Positions 42,979 through 55,672 of a stretch of DNA of 64,000 nt are shown piece by piece. Origin of the DNA: Cytidiella melzeri (lineage: Eukaryota; Basidiomycota; Agaricomycetes; Polyporales; Irpicaceae); the NCBI GenBank assembly GCA_022592445.1, contig JABYQR010000080.1, forward strand, positions 62,001-126,000, written 5' to 3'. Under the pieces are notes generated by a model. That model was given only the letters and a program-made list of their open reading frames with translations, was not told the DNA's origin and did not search any database. The translations under genes were made by a program, and so were the position numbers. Position 1 is the stretch's first letter, and every line of letters begins with the position of its first letter.

Positions 42979-44530
42979 ATGACAGTGACCATCCTGGCCT
43001 CGCTTTCACTGCTCGCGCTGGTCGTGACCGCTCGCCCTCTCCTCCCGACCTCAGATGAGACGCATATGTCAGTGTCCATGGTGTTTGACGTGGGGAGGCT
43101 TATTACTAACGTTGACACATAGAAATGGACCTTCGCCGGACGCTCAGTATGCTATTCAGCTGGCGTTTCAATCACGAATAGGGTACGTCCTTCCATCTCT
43201 GATGATCCTGCCTACTCTATGAATGCAAGCGTACTTTAACAGCCAGCCCGCACGTTGCTTTGGTCCCTCATGCGAAGATGACGACAACGTTCAAATCCAT
43301 GTCACGTCCGTGCAAGAGCTCACCAGTGTTCTCGCCGAACTCGAGGGCCAGGAGGATATCAAAGCTATTGTTCCTCTCGAACCATCTCAAACTGAGGCAA
43401 AGGATGACGCGAGACATTACGACTTCCTCATGGGACATGACTTCAAGACAACTGGTACACTACAGGATCCGGGTGACGCGGCTACGCCACCTCCTCCTGT
43501 CGTTGCTGGTAATTCGCAAGATTCCTTGCAGTTGGCAGAGCCCGAACACGAGCCTCAGAATATTCAAGTGACAGAAGTGTCGTCAGCGAACCTTCCGCTT
43601 CACGAGTTTGGCTCGCCTCGCATCGTTGTGCTCACGCTCGCATGTGTAGTGGCCTTTGTTAGCCTGGGCTGTGTCATCAGCCTACTCTATCTAAAGCGTC
43701 TCCTGGATGTTTACCTATGCAAAGCTATGGTGGGTTGGAATACTTTACCCCGGTTCAAGAAGCAGGCCATGCTCGTTGACGTATGTTACGATGACAATTT
43801 CGACGGCAGCACTGGCGATAAACAGGCCCCGTTCCATGATCCTGTTCCGGTCCAGGAGCGCGACGGTGCCGTGGTATCAATGGACGACGACAACTTTAAC
43901 AAGGAAGATGACGGAAGCCCAGGAAAGCCGACCGTTGACGAAAGACAACAAGAAATGGATGAGGTGTTCCATGATGCGGAAGGGACCCTCATTGAACTCA
44001 GCCAGCCGGACGCACTAGCTGCTATCATGAACGCTGTCTCCGATCCCGACGACCTTCCTCTCCCTATCAGCCTCACTCCATTCTCGACACCTCCGCCCAG
44101 TCCTCCTCGTACCCCCCTCCATCGCGCCTTCCAGATGCGCGAAGTATCACCTTCGTCAGTCACACGACCAGCTTGGTCACTTCGAGCAACTGATGCGCCG
44201 GCGCTAGGCATGAGCGGTTCTGCGCCTGCTGCGCCACTTCCTATTCCTGGACGTAGAAAGGATGCTGCAATAACGATCCCTGGTGCCTTCAGTGTGGACG
44301 ACAACGAGCAAGCTGTATCCGAGCATAAAACAGGGAGACGTGCCTATCGTGACCCCGTTCCTCAGCTGGATATCGCCTTCGCTATGCAACTTCGACCTGG
44401 GCTGGGTATGGGATCAGACCCTGCATGGCTCGTCCGATTCCTTATGGCTATGTTTGGATGGATGACTGTGCTCTTGGGGGGTAACAACCTGAACGTCCGC
44501 ACACAACAGCGTCGAGCGTTACCTTCCTGA
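42979..44530 (+). CDS. Single-pass membrane protein of unknown function
   Basis: The main exon (about 43223-44530) encodes a Glu/Asp-rich segment, a transmembrane helix IVVLTLACVVAFVSLGCVI at about residues 133-151 of that exon, a cytoplasmic-type acidic and Pro-rich tail (LTPFSTPPPSPPRTP), and a hydrophobic C-terminal patch (WLVRFLMAMFGWMTVLLGG). Upstream, 42979 starts a likely signal peptide MTVTILASLSLLALVVTARP followed by an intron (about 43067-43122, with ACTAAC branch and ACATAG acceptor) and a short second exon to about 43182. The splice from that exon into the main one does not keep frame with the only obvious AG, so the 5' structure is tentative. No family was recognised. Confidence 0.6.
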
Positions 44531-45260
44531 TTGTCATGCAATCAGCGGCGTGGCGTGGCCATCTAGATTGCCCACTCGTTCAGGTATTTCGTGCACCTGC
44601 CGATCATTTGCCCACATGCACACATACTCATCCACATGCCATTTGCATCCACATTTCATTTACATTTGTTTTGTCTCGCTGCAACCCTTTTGATTTTCTG
44701 TTCTCACTGGAAAATTTGTCCTGTACTCGTTTAAACCGGTAAACTCGGAGACTTTATGTTTGTGTAGGGTGGAGGGTAGGATGACCATGCAATTCACAAT
44801 CTTGTACAATCTAGTCTGTGCTCTGCAGACTTTGTTTTGTACTTGTGCCCTCATCAGCTGACAACATGCTTAGCCACCAAAGGCATCTCCTAGACTATAG
44901 AGGCCTCCTCTTTGGATGTAACGGCTATCCAACAAGCGACGTGGGAGACTATGACCATTGATAGGAATTACCAGATACTCAAAGCATTGACGAGTATTGA
45001 CCGTGTATAGTACGTTCCAGTTGAACATGGTAGTTCACTTGCAATTCAACGTTGAGATCCTCGCGACATTTATTTGCACGTGTTTAGACTCGGGGGCGTG
45101 AGTGCCCGATCAAATCTCAGTCAAGGACCTCATGAGGCGCGTGATATTGGGCAGAGCGAATGAACGCCACCGTGTAAGTCACTTCCGAGTCTTTCAAGTT
45201 GCCCAGTTCAGTTCCTCTCTGCGACGTGTCTGTCTTGCGAGGCTGGGTCATAATCCAGAG
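44531..45260. other. Intergenic spacer
   Basis: No exon was recognised in 44531-45101. The interval 45102-45260 is an open extension in frame with the next gene and could be an alternative N-terminus or 5' UTR. Confidence 0.5.
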
Positions 45261-47352
45261 ATGCTCAGAGCTACTAGCACGAAACACGGTCTTCGTCTTA
45301 AGGCAGCCCGCTTCCTGCATGTGACCCCGAGACGGAGAAGAGAGCTGTTCGATCCGAAAACTGTGGAGAGGGTGGAGGACGAGGTCGACGTCTGTATTGT
45401 CGGTGGCGGACCAGCTGGGATCAGCGCTGCCATCAGGCTGAAGCAGCTGGAGCAGGAGAAGGGTAGGGAGGTGCGTGTTGTAGTGCTCGAGAAGGGCCCT
45501 GAAGTCGGTATGTTGTGCACGCTCTGTTCTCCATACGGCTATGAACGAAATCTTTTAGGCTCTCATATACTCTCAGGAGCGGTCATAGAGCCTAGAGCCT
45601 TGAATGAACTTTTGCCCGACTGGCAATCGCGTGAGGCACATCCTCTCACCCAACCAGCAGGCAAGAGCTCTATGCGCTTCCTCACAAAGTCGGCAGCTAT
45701 ACCCATACCCCATCCACCGCAAATGGGCAACAAAGGGAACTACATTGTCTCCCTTTCCAGGGTGACAGCGTGGCTAGCATCAATTGCTGAGGAGATGGGT
45801 GTCGAGATATACCCTGGCTTCGCGGGTGCAGGGCTCGTCTACGGCAAGAACGGTGTACTCGGAGTGCGCACGAATGAGGTTGGACTGGATAGGGAAGGCC
45901 GCATGAAGGAGTCCTTTGAGCCTGGGATGGAATTTCGCGCGAAGGTTACGTTGCTCGGAGAAGGCGCACATGGGTCTCTATCGAAGGAGGCAATTCGTCG
46001 GTTTGGCCTCAGGGATGGTAAAGACCCACAGACTTATGGTATCGGCGTGAAGGAGGTGTGGAGGGTAGATCCGAGTCAGCATCGTCCGGGAGAAATTGTC
46101 CACACGATGGGCTGGCCCTTGGACTGGCGAACGTATGGCGGTGGATGGATCTATCATATGGATGAAGGATTGGTTTCCCTAGGGATTGTCATCGGCCTCG
46201 ACTATGCGAATCCGTACCTGAGTCCTTACAGAGAGTTCCAGGTACGCATAGGGCTACTTTCTCATGGTGTCAGATCTCAACAGCAATATGCCAAATATAG
46301 CGCATGAAGCATCATCCGTATGTCAAGGGACTTCTATCAGGAGAGTCGACGCGCATAGCATACGGCGCGAGAACCCTAAATGAAGGGGGATTTCAATCTG
46401 TTCCGAAGCTTCATTTCCCAGGAGGAGCGCTGATAGGATGTTCAGCGGGCTTTGTCAACGTCGCCAAAATCAAAGGGACACACAATGCGATGAAGAGCGG
46501 CATGCTAGCTGCCGAAGCAGCATTCGATGCCATCGAAGCTGCCTCTGATGAACCTACGGATATGAGCAAGTACGAGGAGAACCTTAAGAACAGCTGGGTC
46601 TGGTCGGATTTGCACGAGGTGCGGAATTTGCGGCCATCGTTCAACACGCGCCTAGGCCTATGGGGTGGGATAGCATACTCTGGCCTGGATTCTTTGTTTC
46701 TCAAAGGAAGAACGCCGTGGACATTCAGGAATACAACTGGCGCCAGCGACGCAGCTCATACAAAGCGCGCAAGCGAATGTCAACCAATAGATTACCCATC
46801 CTTTCAGCCTCCTTTGTCTACGGATCTGCTTACCAGCTTAGCGCTAACTGGTACGAACCATGCCGAAGATCAACCTGTCCACTTGCGGGTCAGACAATAC
46901 TCGAAGCAGAACACGGCAGGGAAAGAGGGCGAGAGACCCAGTTTAGAACAGGAAGAAGAGTACACCGAAGATAAAGCCAGCAGGCGACAACACGTTAAGC
47001 TCAACGTCGGCGAGTATGCTGGTTTGCTTGGTCGTGCTTGTCCAGCGCAGGTATACGAATATGTAGACGACGAAGCCAGTCAAGGTGAAGGCGGTGAAGG
47101 ATGGGGAGGCAAGAAACTCGTCATTAACTCTCAGGTGAAGACCCAGTGGTGGAGCTATTGAGTCCTCTTCAGCTGACGGTTGTTTCGCCTCTGTAGAATT
47201 GCATCCATTGTAAGCTTTGCGACATTAAAGTTCCGACACAGGACATCACTTGGACTGTCCCTGAGGGCGGTGGAGGACCCAAGTACAGTACGTACCAGTG
47301 TTCAACTCTTCCTCTTCTCATGAACTTACCGCTGTCCGTAGCTATCACTTAA
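45261..47352 (+). CDS. ETFDH: Electron transfer flavoprotein-ubiquinone oxidoreductase
   Basis: This inner-mitochondrial-membrane enzyme passes electrons from ETF (fatty-acid and amino-acid oxidation) to ubiquinone. Exons: 45261-45507, 45559-46241, 46301-47134, 47197-47287 and an 11-nt last exon 47342-47352 (ends KYTIT, stop). The FAD site [15 protein letters not shown] is near residue 50. The chain continues [24 protein letters not shown] and YGIGVKEVW to the 4Fe-4S ligands CPAQVYEY and [12 protein letters not shown], typical of the family C-terminus. The Met at 45261 begins an Arg-rich, acid-free targeting-type leader ([20 protein letters not shown]). An in-frame Met at 45102 would add 53 residues and is less likely. 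All junctions are GT-AG and keep phase. Confidence 0.93.
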
Positions 47353-48267
47353 TTTATCTATCGTGGTACCGCATCGAATACGTGTTAATTCAATCCGCTA
47401 AGGCGTTACACTTCTATACGAGCTGGTGATATCTCACAGCTCATGAGGTTTCTTTTGTGCTTTGTCGCGCAGACTTTTGAGCGCTTTTGACAAGGCTGTG
47501 TGTGAATTATCATCTAACTATGAAAAGCAGAAGGTCGACCGCAAAATCCGGAGGAGCTTCGCAGATGGTGGTCTCGTAATCATCCATCATCTTAGGTACA
47601 CCCCGTGATCTTTGATTTATAATTGCTAAAGATGTTAATGCGCTGCGCCTTGCATTGATGAATCATAATCTTACGGAACATAGGTTTAATCTTTATCGGC
47701 AAGCATCTTATGTACGTTCTGCATCTCTTCTCTGCCTTACAATCTTTTGAGCAGCATTATTCTTTACCCCTTATATCAGCCAGGATGAACGGTTCTCCAA
47801 GGTGTTAGCGTCTCTTGCAAACATTGGCAGACAAACATGGGAGGTGGTCCAACCGCGGCAAGTTTTTATGCTAGTTGCTACTCCTTTGGAACGGTTGTAC
47901 TGACGGTTGCTCATCACTCCATTCTAGCTGTTGTCAATAATTGCTCGGGATCACTGCAGTTCAATGATCTACGCCTCTACCTGGCTGTCCTCTTCTCAAG
48001 CACTAGGCGCGTCTCTTCATGCTGATTTGGCTCACTATCTGTAGGAGCGACTACCCCAAGTTCACGCCAGAGAAGCGCCCCTGAACCTGATCCCAACGCA
48101 GTCGCGGGTGCAGAGACAATCAGCATTGATGCACAGGCCGGTTCTTGCTATCATGTACAAGCCCGGTACTAACATTTTGCTGGCAGATTCGCCCCGCCCA
48201 TCGAGCAGTATAATCAAGCTACTTCGTGCTCTAAGCAGCGACTCAATCTAGTACATTTCTTTACACT
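47353..48267. other. Intergenic spacer
   Basis: A 62-codon frame at 47837-48025 has a hydrophobic N-terminal half but no recognisable partner exon. Otherwise nothing was seen. The last 50 bp form the leader of the next gene. Confidence 0.45.
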
Positions 48268-50641
48268 ATGGGGGGAGCCCAATACCAGCTCGCCAGACTG
48301 TTTACTTCCATCACTTTCTTCGTGAACATCTTCCTCCATGCTCTCCTAGCCGCCGCTTTCTCTATCCTCGTCGCCTTTGCCATCCATAAAAGACCTATCG
48401 GAAAGCTGAGCGACGGACTCATACCAGAATTGCTCTCGCTCAAGTTTATCGTGTTGCCAAGCTTGGTTTTGAAAGTATGGCGGAGGTGGTTTCACTTGCC
48501 TAACGCTATCTCACATGTATCACGCTACGCTTTACTAGGTATACGGAGCTGCGCTGTTGTATTTCACCCAAGACCTGGCACTGCACCGAGAGTCACTAGT
48601 CCCACAACGCTTGACTAATATCCACGACAAGACTATGGCTTGGTTAGGGGAAGGCAAAGCCGCTGGCGCGTTGGCCAAACAGACATCGTTCAAAGGCAAT
48701 ACGTTGTGGCGTGTGGGCTGCACCCTACTCTGTCTTGTGCTCCTCGCCGTTATCAACGCAAGCGCTGCATCTCTTCTCACATATGCCTGGGTTGCTGGTG
48801 ACCCGACCTATTTGCCTCTCACACAGTATCTCACCGTTGGGACTGTTGCAAAGTAAGCCGTATCCTGTTGCACTACTTTCAGTTTGCTATTCTCGGGTGT
48901 AGCTAAACTTCTTTGACTGTAGTGTCACGGAGGCGTATCCGATCCTCAGTATTCTTCCTGTAATGGACATTTGGGAACTAGCCACCGTCACTGGTGTTTG
49001 GAATAATGTCGTGTTTGATTCCGTCCTTTTCCAGGAGACAACCGTGCCAAATGTAGCGGCTGTGCAATTTATTGTCAACCGCCAAACCCTACCAAATGCG
49101 TACCAGTCAGGGCCCATCAAGGTAAACCAGAGCACAAGCACAATTACGTATCCTTTCCATGTGGATGGCACTCTACAAGACGCGGAGTTCAGTCTCGGTA
49201 TGTCAAGTGTCGATAGTCCGCTGTCCCACTGTACTGAACGGCTTGAGACAGCGAACCAGATGCTCAACATTGTTTCCGTCAACCCGAAAAACAGCGACTC
49301 ACCCTCATCGCCTATCCTTGTAGTCGCATCGACGATTGAAATCGATGACTCACAAGGCAGAGCTCAATCCAGATCTCAACTAGATCCTCCTTTAGCGACT
49401 CCTGGTTGTGCTATGCCAAATTGCTGTGAGTGCATGACGTTGTCAGCATGGATCGCCACTCCTTTGCTGAATCGTACATTGACACCTAGTATCGTAGTCC
49501 GAAGTCCAGGTTCTAGCCTGTAACATCATGCTGACGGATCGTAGAATTGCCGTTGACGCCTCGCAGGGTGTCCCAGAGAATGGGAATGACCTGCTTGTGC
49601 TGAACGACACTTGGACAGAGTGGGATAGACTGCCAACGCCGGGAGGCCTTTTAGAGATGACGGTATGTTCAACACACTGCACATCTAGAAACTTGTTCCG
49701 AGTCATCTTTAGTTTCGTGTCGACAGCTCGGAGCGTTCGCGGGCAATTCTCCTTCAAGCAACGTGCAATACAATGTAGCACTTCTCAACAATAGTGCAAC
49801 GGGCAGTCTCAAATTGTCGCTGCTAGAAGAGTAAGTGGCTGTTGGACATTCTCTTATGCGCGGGGCGGAACATTGATATAAGTGCACAGTGCTGTTATGG
49901 ACGATTTGACGGTTGCGGACATAGTCGACCCCTACTCATCTATATACCTGTATGATCTCAATTTGTCACTCGGCACGGCTCTGGAATTGGTGTATTGAAG
50001 GAGTAAGCCGCTTATGCTCATTATTTTTTCCTGCTACCAATGCTCAGTTTACTCTCAGTGACTAATGACTTGAACGCAACAGCAACGCCATTGCCACAGA
50101 ACTTGCAGGCGCAATCTTCTTCATCTGGTAGCCAAAAACCTCCCCGCGATGGCTACCAGGTTGGCGTGAATGCCGCTATATCTATCTAACACTCAACTTG
50201 GGATTGAAAGTTTCGTGGTCTGTGCCAAATTGGATCAACCATGGTAAGCGCGTATAGTGTGTTCATTGCTTCCCAAGAACCTCATGTGTTCTTTTTCAGC
50301 CATTTGTAGCACTTGGCTCCCTCCTGTTGTTGATTCATGCCATCATCCTCACCTGGCCAGCACCTGACTCCAAGACTACGAATCTTGAGATTCCTAAAGG
50401 TGTCGGTGTGCTGCAGATATTCTGGCGAGCAGGGAAGATCCGATCGCGAGTACCCCGAATCCCCGCCGCAGCTGGGCAGGCTGGTTTTACACTGGCTGCT
50501 GAAGAGCTTGTCAAGCGTACTCAGACTCCCGACATGCCTAGCCTTCGCGTCATCGGTATGGACATAGAGGTCCTAGTCGACGAGGCGAAAGACGGTCCAA
50601 CCGACTCTGTGCCCTCGCTTTTGATCAATAAAGAAGCTTAG
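48268..50641 (+). CDS. Multi-exon membrane protein of a mushroom-specific type
   Basis: Exon 1 (48268-48474) has a helix TFFVNIFLHALLAAAFSILVAF. Exon 2 (48539-48852) begins VYGAALLYFTQDLALHRE and has a second helix (VGCTLLCLVLLAVINASAA). Exon 3 starts at 48923 with NVTEAYPILSILPVMDIWE and encodes an N-glycosylation-rich extracytoplasmic domain (NQSTSTITYPFHVDGTLQ). Later pieces lie at about 49528-49662, 49724-49830, 49888-49998 and a C-terminal exon around 50300-50641 with a helix before IILTWPAPDSK. The architecture (cytoplasmic helix pair, large outer domain, C-terminal helix) resembles large hypothetical membrane proteins of Agaricomycetes. Splicing between 49200 and 50300 is uncertain and may include disabled exons. 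No function is known. Confidence 0.55.
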
Positions 50642-51203
50642 TTGAAAGGCCATTTTGCTAAGCTGGGACAATGGAAGTTGACAATTCACTCGAAAGGCTG
50701 ATTTTGCTTGTGCTGGGCCGTCGAATCTGTATCTATGCGTTTCCGTATGATAACTGGTGAAGGACATGTTATTGCGAAGATAGTAACTTTGTCTTGAAGA
50801 TGCGATTTCGAGTGCATTTTGAAAGGGAACAAATGTACTGGTTCATGTTGTCACTACGTCTATGGACAAATACTATGTCGACTTCCGAGAGTGATGATGC
50901 TGACGACGGGTAAAGAAGAGAAACTCTTTGTTGAGAACGTCACGATTGATTCCGAGACCTGCCTCCGACCGTGCAATCATCGACAGGAACAATGATTCTG
51001 TAAACAATCTTAGCGGCGGCGATGAACTTTCGTCGAGTTTTCATCGGCCAGAAGATCCTACATCGTGCATTGGGAACCATTGCCTAGATACTATACGCTC
51101 TAATCTAAAGTTGGTATGTAAGACCATTCCGTGCGGAGTATCATCAAGACACTATGCGGTGGGTATCGTTCTTAGATGGTCTGACAGCGTAAGTTTGAAA
51201 TCT
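50642..51203. other. Spacer between convergent genes
   Basis: This holds the 3' flanks of two genes transcribed toward each other. A 120-codon plus-strand frame at 50928-51290 overlaps the 3' end of the transporter gene in antisense and has no domain, so it was not called. Confidence 0.5.
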
Positions 51204-52559
51204 TTAATCCGCAGCACTCCTGGTGCGTTTTGTGGAAGGCAATTCACCCTTGCCCTCTTCGATGTCTTCCAAAGGAACTTGATTATATGAGGACTGCTGA
51301 GCCTCCGATTCTTTATGTTTGACCCAGGTGTAGAATACGGAGCCTCCTAAAATGATTGCGATGGATGAAGCACGGCCACTGGTAGAGCGGATGAGCGGAT
51401 TATTCTCCACATGATTATAGTGTTGTACGTACGTGCTGATCACGTCTTTGAAAAGCTTCACTCCCAGAAGAGATGCGGCAACTCCACGCACAGCCGATGA
51501 AACCATGTGAGTGATGGGGGAGGTAATTTTAATCGAAAGCAAGCTTGCAATGCTCATCAGGAAGCCGAGAGCACCCTTTGTGAATGTCATTAAACGTCAA
51601 GCCCGAAGATATAACATACAATACGTACAGTGATCATAGAACCCCAAAGGAAGGTCGACAGCGAATCGTCGACTATGCTGCCGAAGAGTAGTTTAGACAC
51701 GCCCGGACCCTCACCAACCAAAAGCAGGATCGGAAGGAGCAAGATGGTGCTGTACAGGTTCGTGTACCAGGACAAGTGCAGCGCGCTGCCCTTAACGACC
51801 TCAAGGCTTTTCTTGATGACCACAGAGTGAATTGCGGTGATCATGGAGCTTGCAATACCAAAAGAGACGCCAACGAGTGAAACCGAAGTGCCGTCGAGAA
51901 AAACGCCTACGAAAAATCCGAGGGTTACGAGGGAGCACGCAAAAAGGGCAAGGAAGGACGGGCGGGACTGCAGGAATACGTAGGAAGTTGCGACGGTAAA
52001 AGGAAGGACCAATCCTCGTGCCACCTGATAGAAAGAGGCGTCTACGAATTTGAGGGTATAGTTGCTGAAGCTACGGGGGACTGAGAACAACACATATGTC
52101 CTGAGAATATGTCCGCGTACCTCAAACCCAAAACGTTCAGCCCAATCATGGGGATAAGCCCCTTCACAACCTGTAGATTGAACTCCAAGGGGAGCTGCAG
52201 CAAACCAGAAACATGTGCAGCTAGGAAAAGGACTACTGCAATAGCCAGCTGCGTGCATAGAAAGAATAAGGGAACGTCGGTGTTGTTGAGCACCCATTTG
52301 TTCCTATACACCTGCGATTCAGGGGAATGGGTGCAGTATACTAACGACCGACTTACGCCACGACCATCTGTGAGGTGCATCAGAAAGTAATATCTAGCAT
52401 AGTGTACGAGGAACTCACCGCTAGAGCGGCCACCAAATAGAACAACACGGTGCCAGTCTGTTCGTTATGTCTGTCTGTTTACCTGAGTGCAACATGTCTG
52501 GTAGCAAACGGGCTTACCACGGCGACCCTCGAGTGAGCAGCTGGTGGTGGGGGAGCCAT
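51204..52559 (-). CDS. Nucleotide-sugar transporter, TPT/SLC35C-like family
   Basis: This is a multi-pass Golgi or ER antiporter, most like the GDP-fucose transporter branch (SLC35C). The first exon starts MAPPPPAAHSRVAV (52559). Short exons include TGTVLFYLVAALA, then KWVLNNTDVPLFFLCTQLA, LQVVKGLIPMIGLNVLGLR, and a large exon with LKFVDASFYQVARGLVLPF and GVSFGIASSMITAIHSVV. The last exon (51204-51590) has ITSPITHMVSSAVRGVAASL, the lysine-rich cytoplasmic end and a stop. About ten hydrophobic segments can be counted, as usual for the family (about 350-400 residues). The substrate cannot be fixed from sequence. It is divergently arranged with the symporter at 52928, sharing 368 bp. Confidence 0.8.
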
Positions 52560-52927
52560 GTTGTAGTCCAGAGATCTATGTCGTGTCCTTTACAATTGAC
52601 TGCAGGGTACCTAGGGTGATGGTGAGTTGAAAGAGAAAATGTGCGTACAGCAGACAACTTCAGCAATGAAGCGCTGGTCGTCTTTAGCACGCGAATAAAG
52701 GCGCATCAATTGATGCGCCGTATATGACGCGCGCTATGCAGTGCGAGAGCGCCTGGCCACCTAAAACAACTTAGTACACGTTTAGCTCGACACGAACCTA
52801 CTAGACTCTCTTTTCTCGAGTATTCCTCACTACTTACACGAAGACCTGGTGGCCTACAACATCGCGTCTTCTCTCGCTGTATGAGAGACTACCACACCCG
52901 GTAAACTACAAACATTGAGAGCCACTT
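52560..52927. promoter_or_regulatory. Divergent promoter with a 20-bp perfect palindrome
   Basis: This interval separates two transporter genes read outward. At 52700-52719 it contains the perfect palindrome GGCGCATCAATTGATGCGCC, followed by further GCGC-rich motifs (GACGCGCGC). A palindrome of this length in the middle of a short divergent promoter is a plausible binding site for a dimeric regulator acting on both genes. The role is inferred. Confidence 0.5.
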
Positions 52928-55509
52928 ATGACTGGCGGCGGCTTTGTGGGACTACCTGTAGCTGAAGATGGCGGAACTCGAGAGGACGACTCTCAACTCG
53001 TTGGAATCTCCAAGATACTAGGGCCTCGTTGGGTACAGCTCCCAGCCATAACCGTAGGACTGCTTGGTGTGCAGGTGCTATGGTCCGTAGAGATGTCTTA
53101 CGGTGCGTCTTCCTTGAAAGTCTAAGGAGATTCGTGTTGAAATGCCCGATACCTTAGGAACGCCATACCTGCTATCACTAGGTCTCACCAAATCTGCCGT
53201 TGCAATGGTGTTCTTGGCGGGACCTATCTCAGGGCTGGTAGTACAACCACTCATCGGTATGAACCCTTCGCTCCTCGTTGCGCCGTTTCTCTGTAATGCT
53301 CTTCAGGTGTACTTGCCGACAACTCGAAATCTCGCTTCGGTCGACGAAGACCGTACATGCTTGCTGGCGCCTTTATTTGCATCAGTGCCATGCTGCTATT
53401 GGGATTCACTCGTCCTTTTGCCTCAATATTTACATCATCAGGTTCCAGAGCTGTGCGTGATACATTGTATTGGTTTGCAGGCGGTGGATGCTAATACCCA
53501 CTACGCTAGAATGACGTACTAACAATATGCCTTGCGATACTGGCCATTTTTGGCATCGACTTCTCGATAAACGCAGGTAGGTTTGTGGGTGCCTGATCCA
53601 TGCAATGTCTCATCTTCTGAACAGTACAGGCCGTTGATCGTGCCTTATTGGTGGACATACTTCCTCCACAAGACCAGCCTGACGGCAATGCTTGGGCAGC
53701 GAGAATGCTAGGCGTTGGCAGTGTCGCCGGATACTTTGTGTAAGCTTATGCTTGGACTTGGCATTGACGATCCGTTCATCGACGTCATAGCGGCAATGTT
53801 GATATGACGAAGGTCTTCCCCTTCCTTGGAAACACTGAGTTGGAGGTATTGGCTGTTGTAGGCTCTTTTCTACTGATCGCTACCCATTTAGCCACTGCCG
53901 CAAGCGTTAAGGAGAAGGTCGTGGTGTCTTCAGGGTGTGTTCAGATAGTTATATTGCGCCCGGACGATATTCTAACGTACACAAGGGCTGGTAACAAAGG
54001 TCTCATGACGGAGATGAAGGAGATATGGGTCAATGCCCGCACACTCCCTCCCACAATCCTCCAAATTGTAAGTCGTATCATCATCCCCACTTAGCAAATC
54101 CTAATCCCTGCGTTGCAGTGCTTTATACAATTCTTGTATGTTTCCTTCTTCCTCGCTGAAAAATCGACTAATCGCATGTTTGTCAGTGCTTGGCTCGGCT
54201 GGTTTCCCCTTCTGTTCAATACTACCGAGTTCATTGCGGAACTCCACAGACGCTCACATCCCGAGATGGACGTAGAGGCTGCGCTGGCAGAGGGCACCCG
54301 CCTTGGATCTCGCGCGATGTTCTACAATGCTATTCTGAGTTTGATTGCCAGTATCATCCTACCGTTCTTTGTGGCTGAATCCGGGAGCCGACGCAGGATG
54401 CAAGAAAGGCTCTCATCTGCGCCACCTAGTCTTTGGGTTAGAGGATTCAGGAAGCTGAAAGTAAACCTTGCGTCGTTGTGGGCTGCATCTCACCTCATAT
54501 TTGCTGCGTGCATGTTCGCGACTTTGTAAGTAGACCCAGCCGTGTTGAAACTATGATGATGATTACAGTTTCATCGCATAGCTTCTACTCAGGTGTTTTC
54601 GGCGCAACCTTCTTCACCACTATGGCAGGCTTTTCGTGGGCCATTACACAATGGGCCCCCTTTGCTTTGGTATGTAACCGTAGTAACCTGTCTGATGTCT
54701 GGAAGCTCACGCTTAAATTGTACCAGCTTGCCGATGCTATCTTATCAGACGAAGACGAAGAGGACGCCTCTTCAATCCTTCTCGATGATACGCGTTCACG
54801 CCGTGTCTCCCAGGTGGGAGCTGAAAGTCAGGATCCAGAACGACAGCTATTAGTGGGGAATCATCAGGAAGAAGAAGAAGAAAATCTTGCAGACGAAGTT
54901 CGGTCGTTTGGGTCTTCTGCATCAATGGACGAAGATCAACACCCACTGAAGACTGGATCAGAATCCCTCATGCACGATGAATCAGCACGGACGAGCCACC
55001 TAGACGTCCGCGATGCAGGAGCGCCAGGTAGCAGTTATGCGGAGAATAGCGGAGCTGACAGGAAGCTGAAGGATGGCAACTTGGCTGCGAAAGCTGGCAT
55101 CATACTGGTCCGTTTCAGTCCCTTTTGAATCGTGAATGTTACTGAGATGGGCTTGTTCGCTTACACAGGGCATACATAACGTGTTCATCGTCATACCACA
55201 GTTCGTAATAACTGGCATTTCATCTGTCATTTTTGCCATCGCAGGTGCGGGAGAGATACCGGGGGTCCCTCCGGAAAGTGGGAACTCGACAAGACCAGAC
55301 CTCGCAGTAAGAGAAGCTCGCGGGCCGTCCGGAGGAGGACCGAATTCTTACGCTTATGTCTTCCGGTAAGTCGGCCTCATTTGTAAACTCCTTATGCAGA
55401 ATATATGCTGAGGTTGTTCTACAACAGTCTTGGAGGCATCTCTGCAATTGTGGCTTTCGTACTGACCATTAGACTCGCGCGACATATAAAGCGCACTGCC
55501 TTACCTTAA
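52928..55509 (+). CDS. Sugar:H+ symporter of the SUT/SLC45 (GPH) family
   Basis: This 12-helix plasma-membrane-type carrier belongs to the sucrose/alpha-glucoside:proton symporter group. Exon 1 (52928-53102) ends in the first helix (LLGVQVLWSVEMSY) and joins GTPYLLSLGLTKSAVAMVF at 53158. The loop signature SRFGRRRPYML follows after an intron ending at 53307. Further blocks are GFTRPFASIF, VQAVDRALLVDILP (53624 on), VFPFLGNTELEVLAVV, FLAEKSTNRMFVSAWLGWFP, FFTTMAGFSWAITQWAPFAL and the last helices GIHNVFIVIPQFVITGISS and ISAIVAFVLTIRLARH, stop at 55507-55509. A long acidic cytoplasmic loop (about 54740-55110, EDEEDASS, QEEEEEN) lies before helix 11. Substrate is uncertain. It shares its promoter with the SLC35C-like gene. 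Confidence 0.85.
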
Positions 55510-55672
55510 TTGTCATTTTCCTCCTTCCCTGCCGTCATATCTTTCTAGTACTTGATTTTACCTTACCTGGAGCCGTCTTTGTATCTTTCAGAACCGCTGT
55601 GTTGCATGTCATATCGTAAATCGCTGTCGAAACCACATCGTTTATAGCTGCCTTGACCGTCAGAAACTGTAC

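Noticed and set aside
50928..51290. 120-codon plus-strand frame
   Set aside because: It overlaps the last exon of the transporter in antisense and has no recognisable domain or leader.
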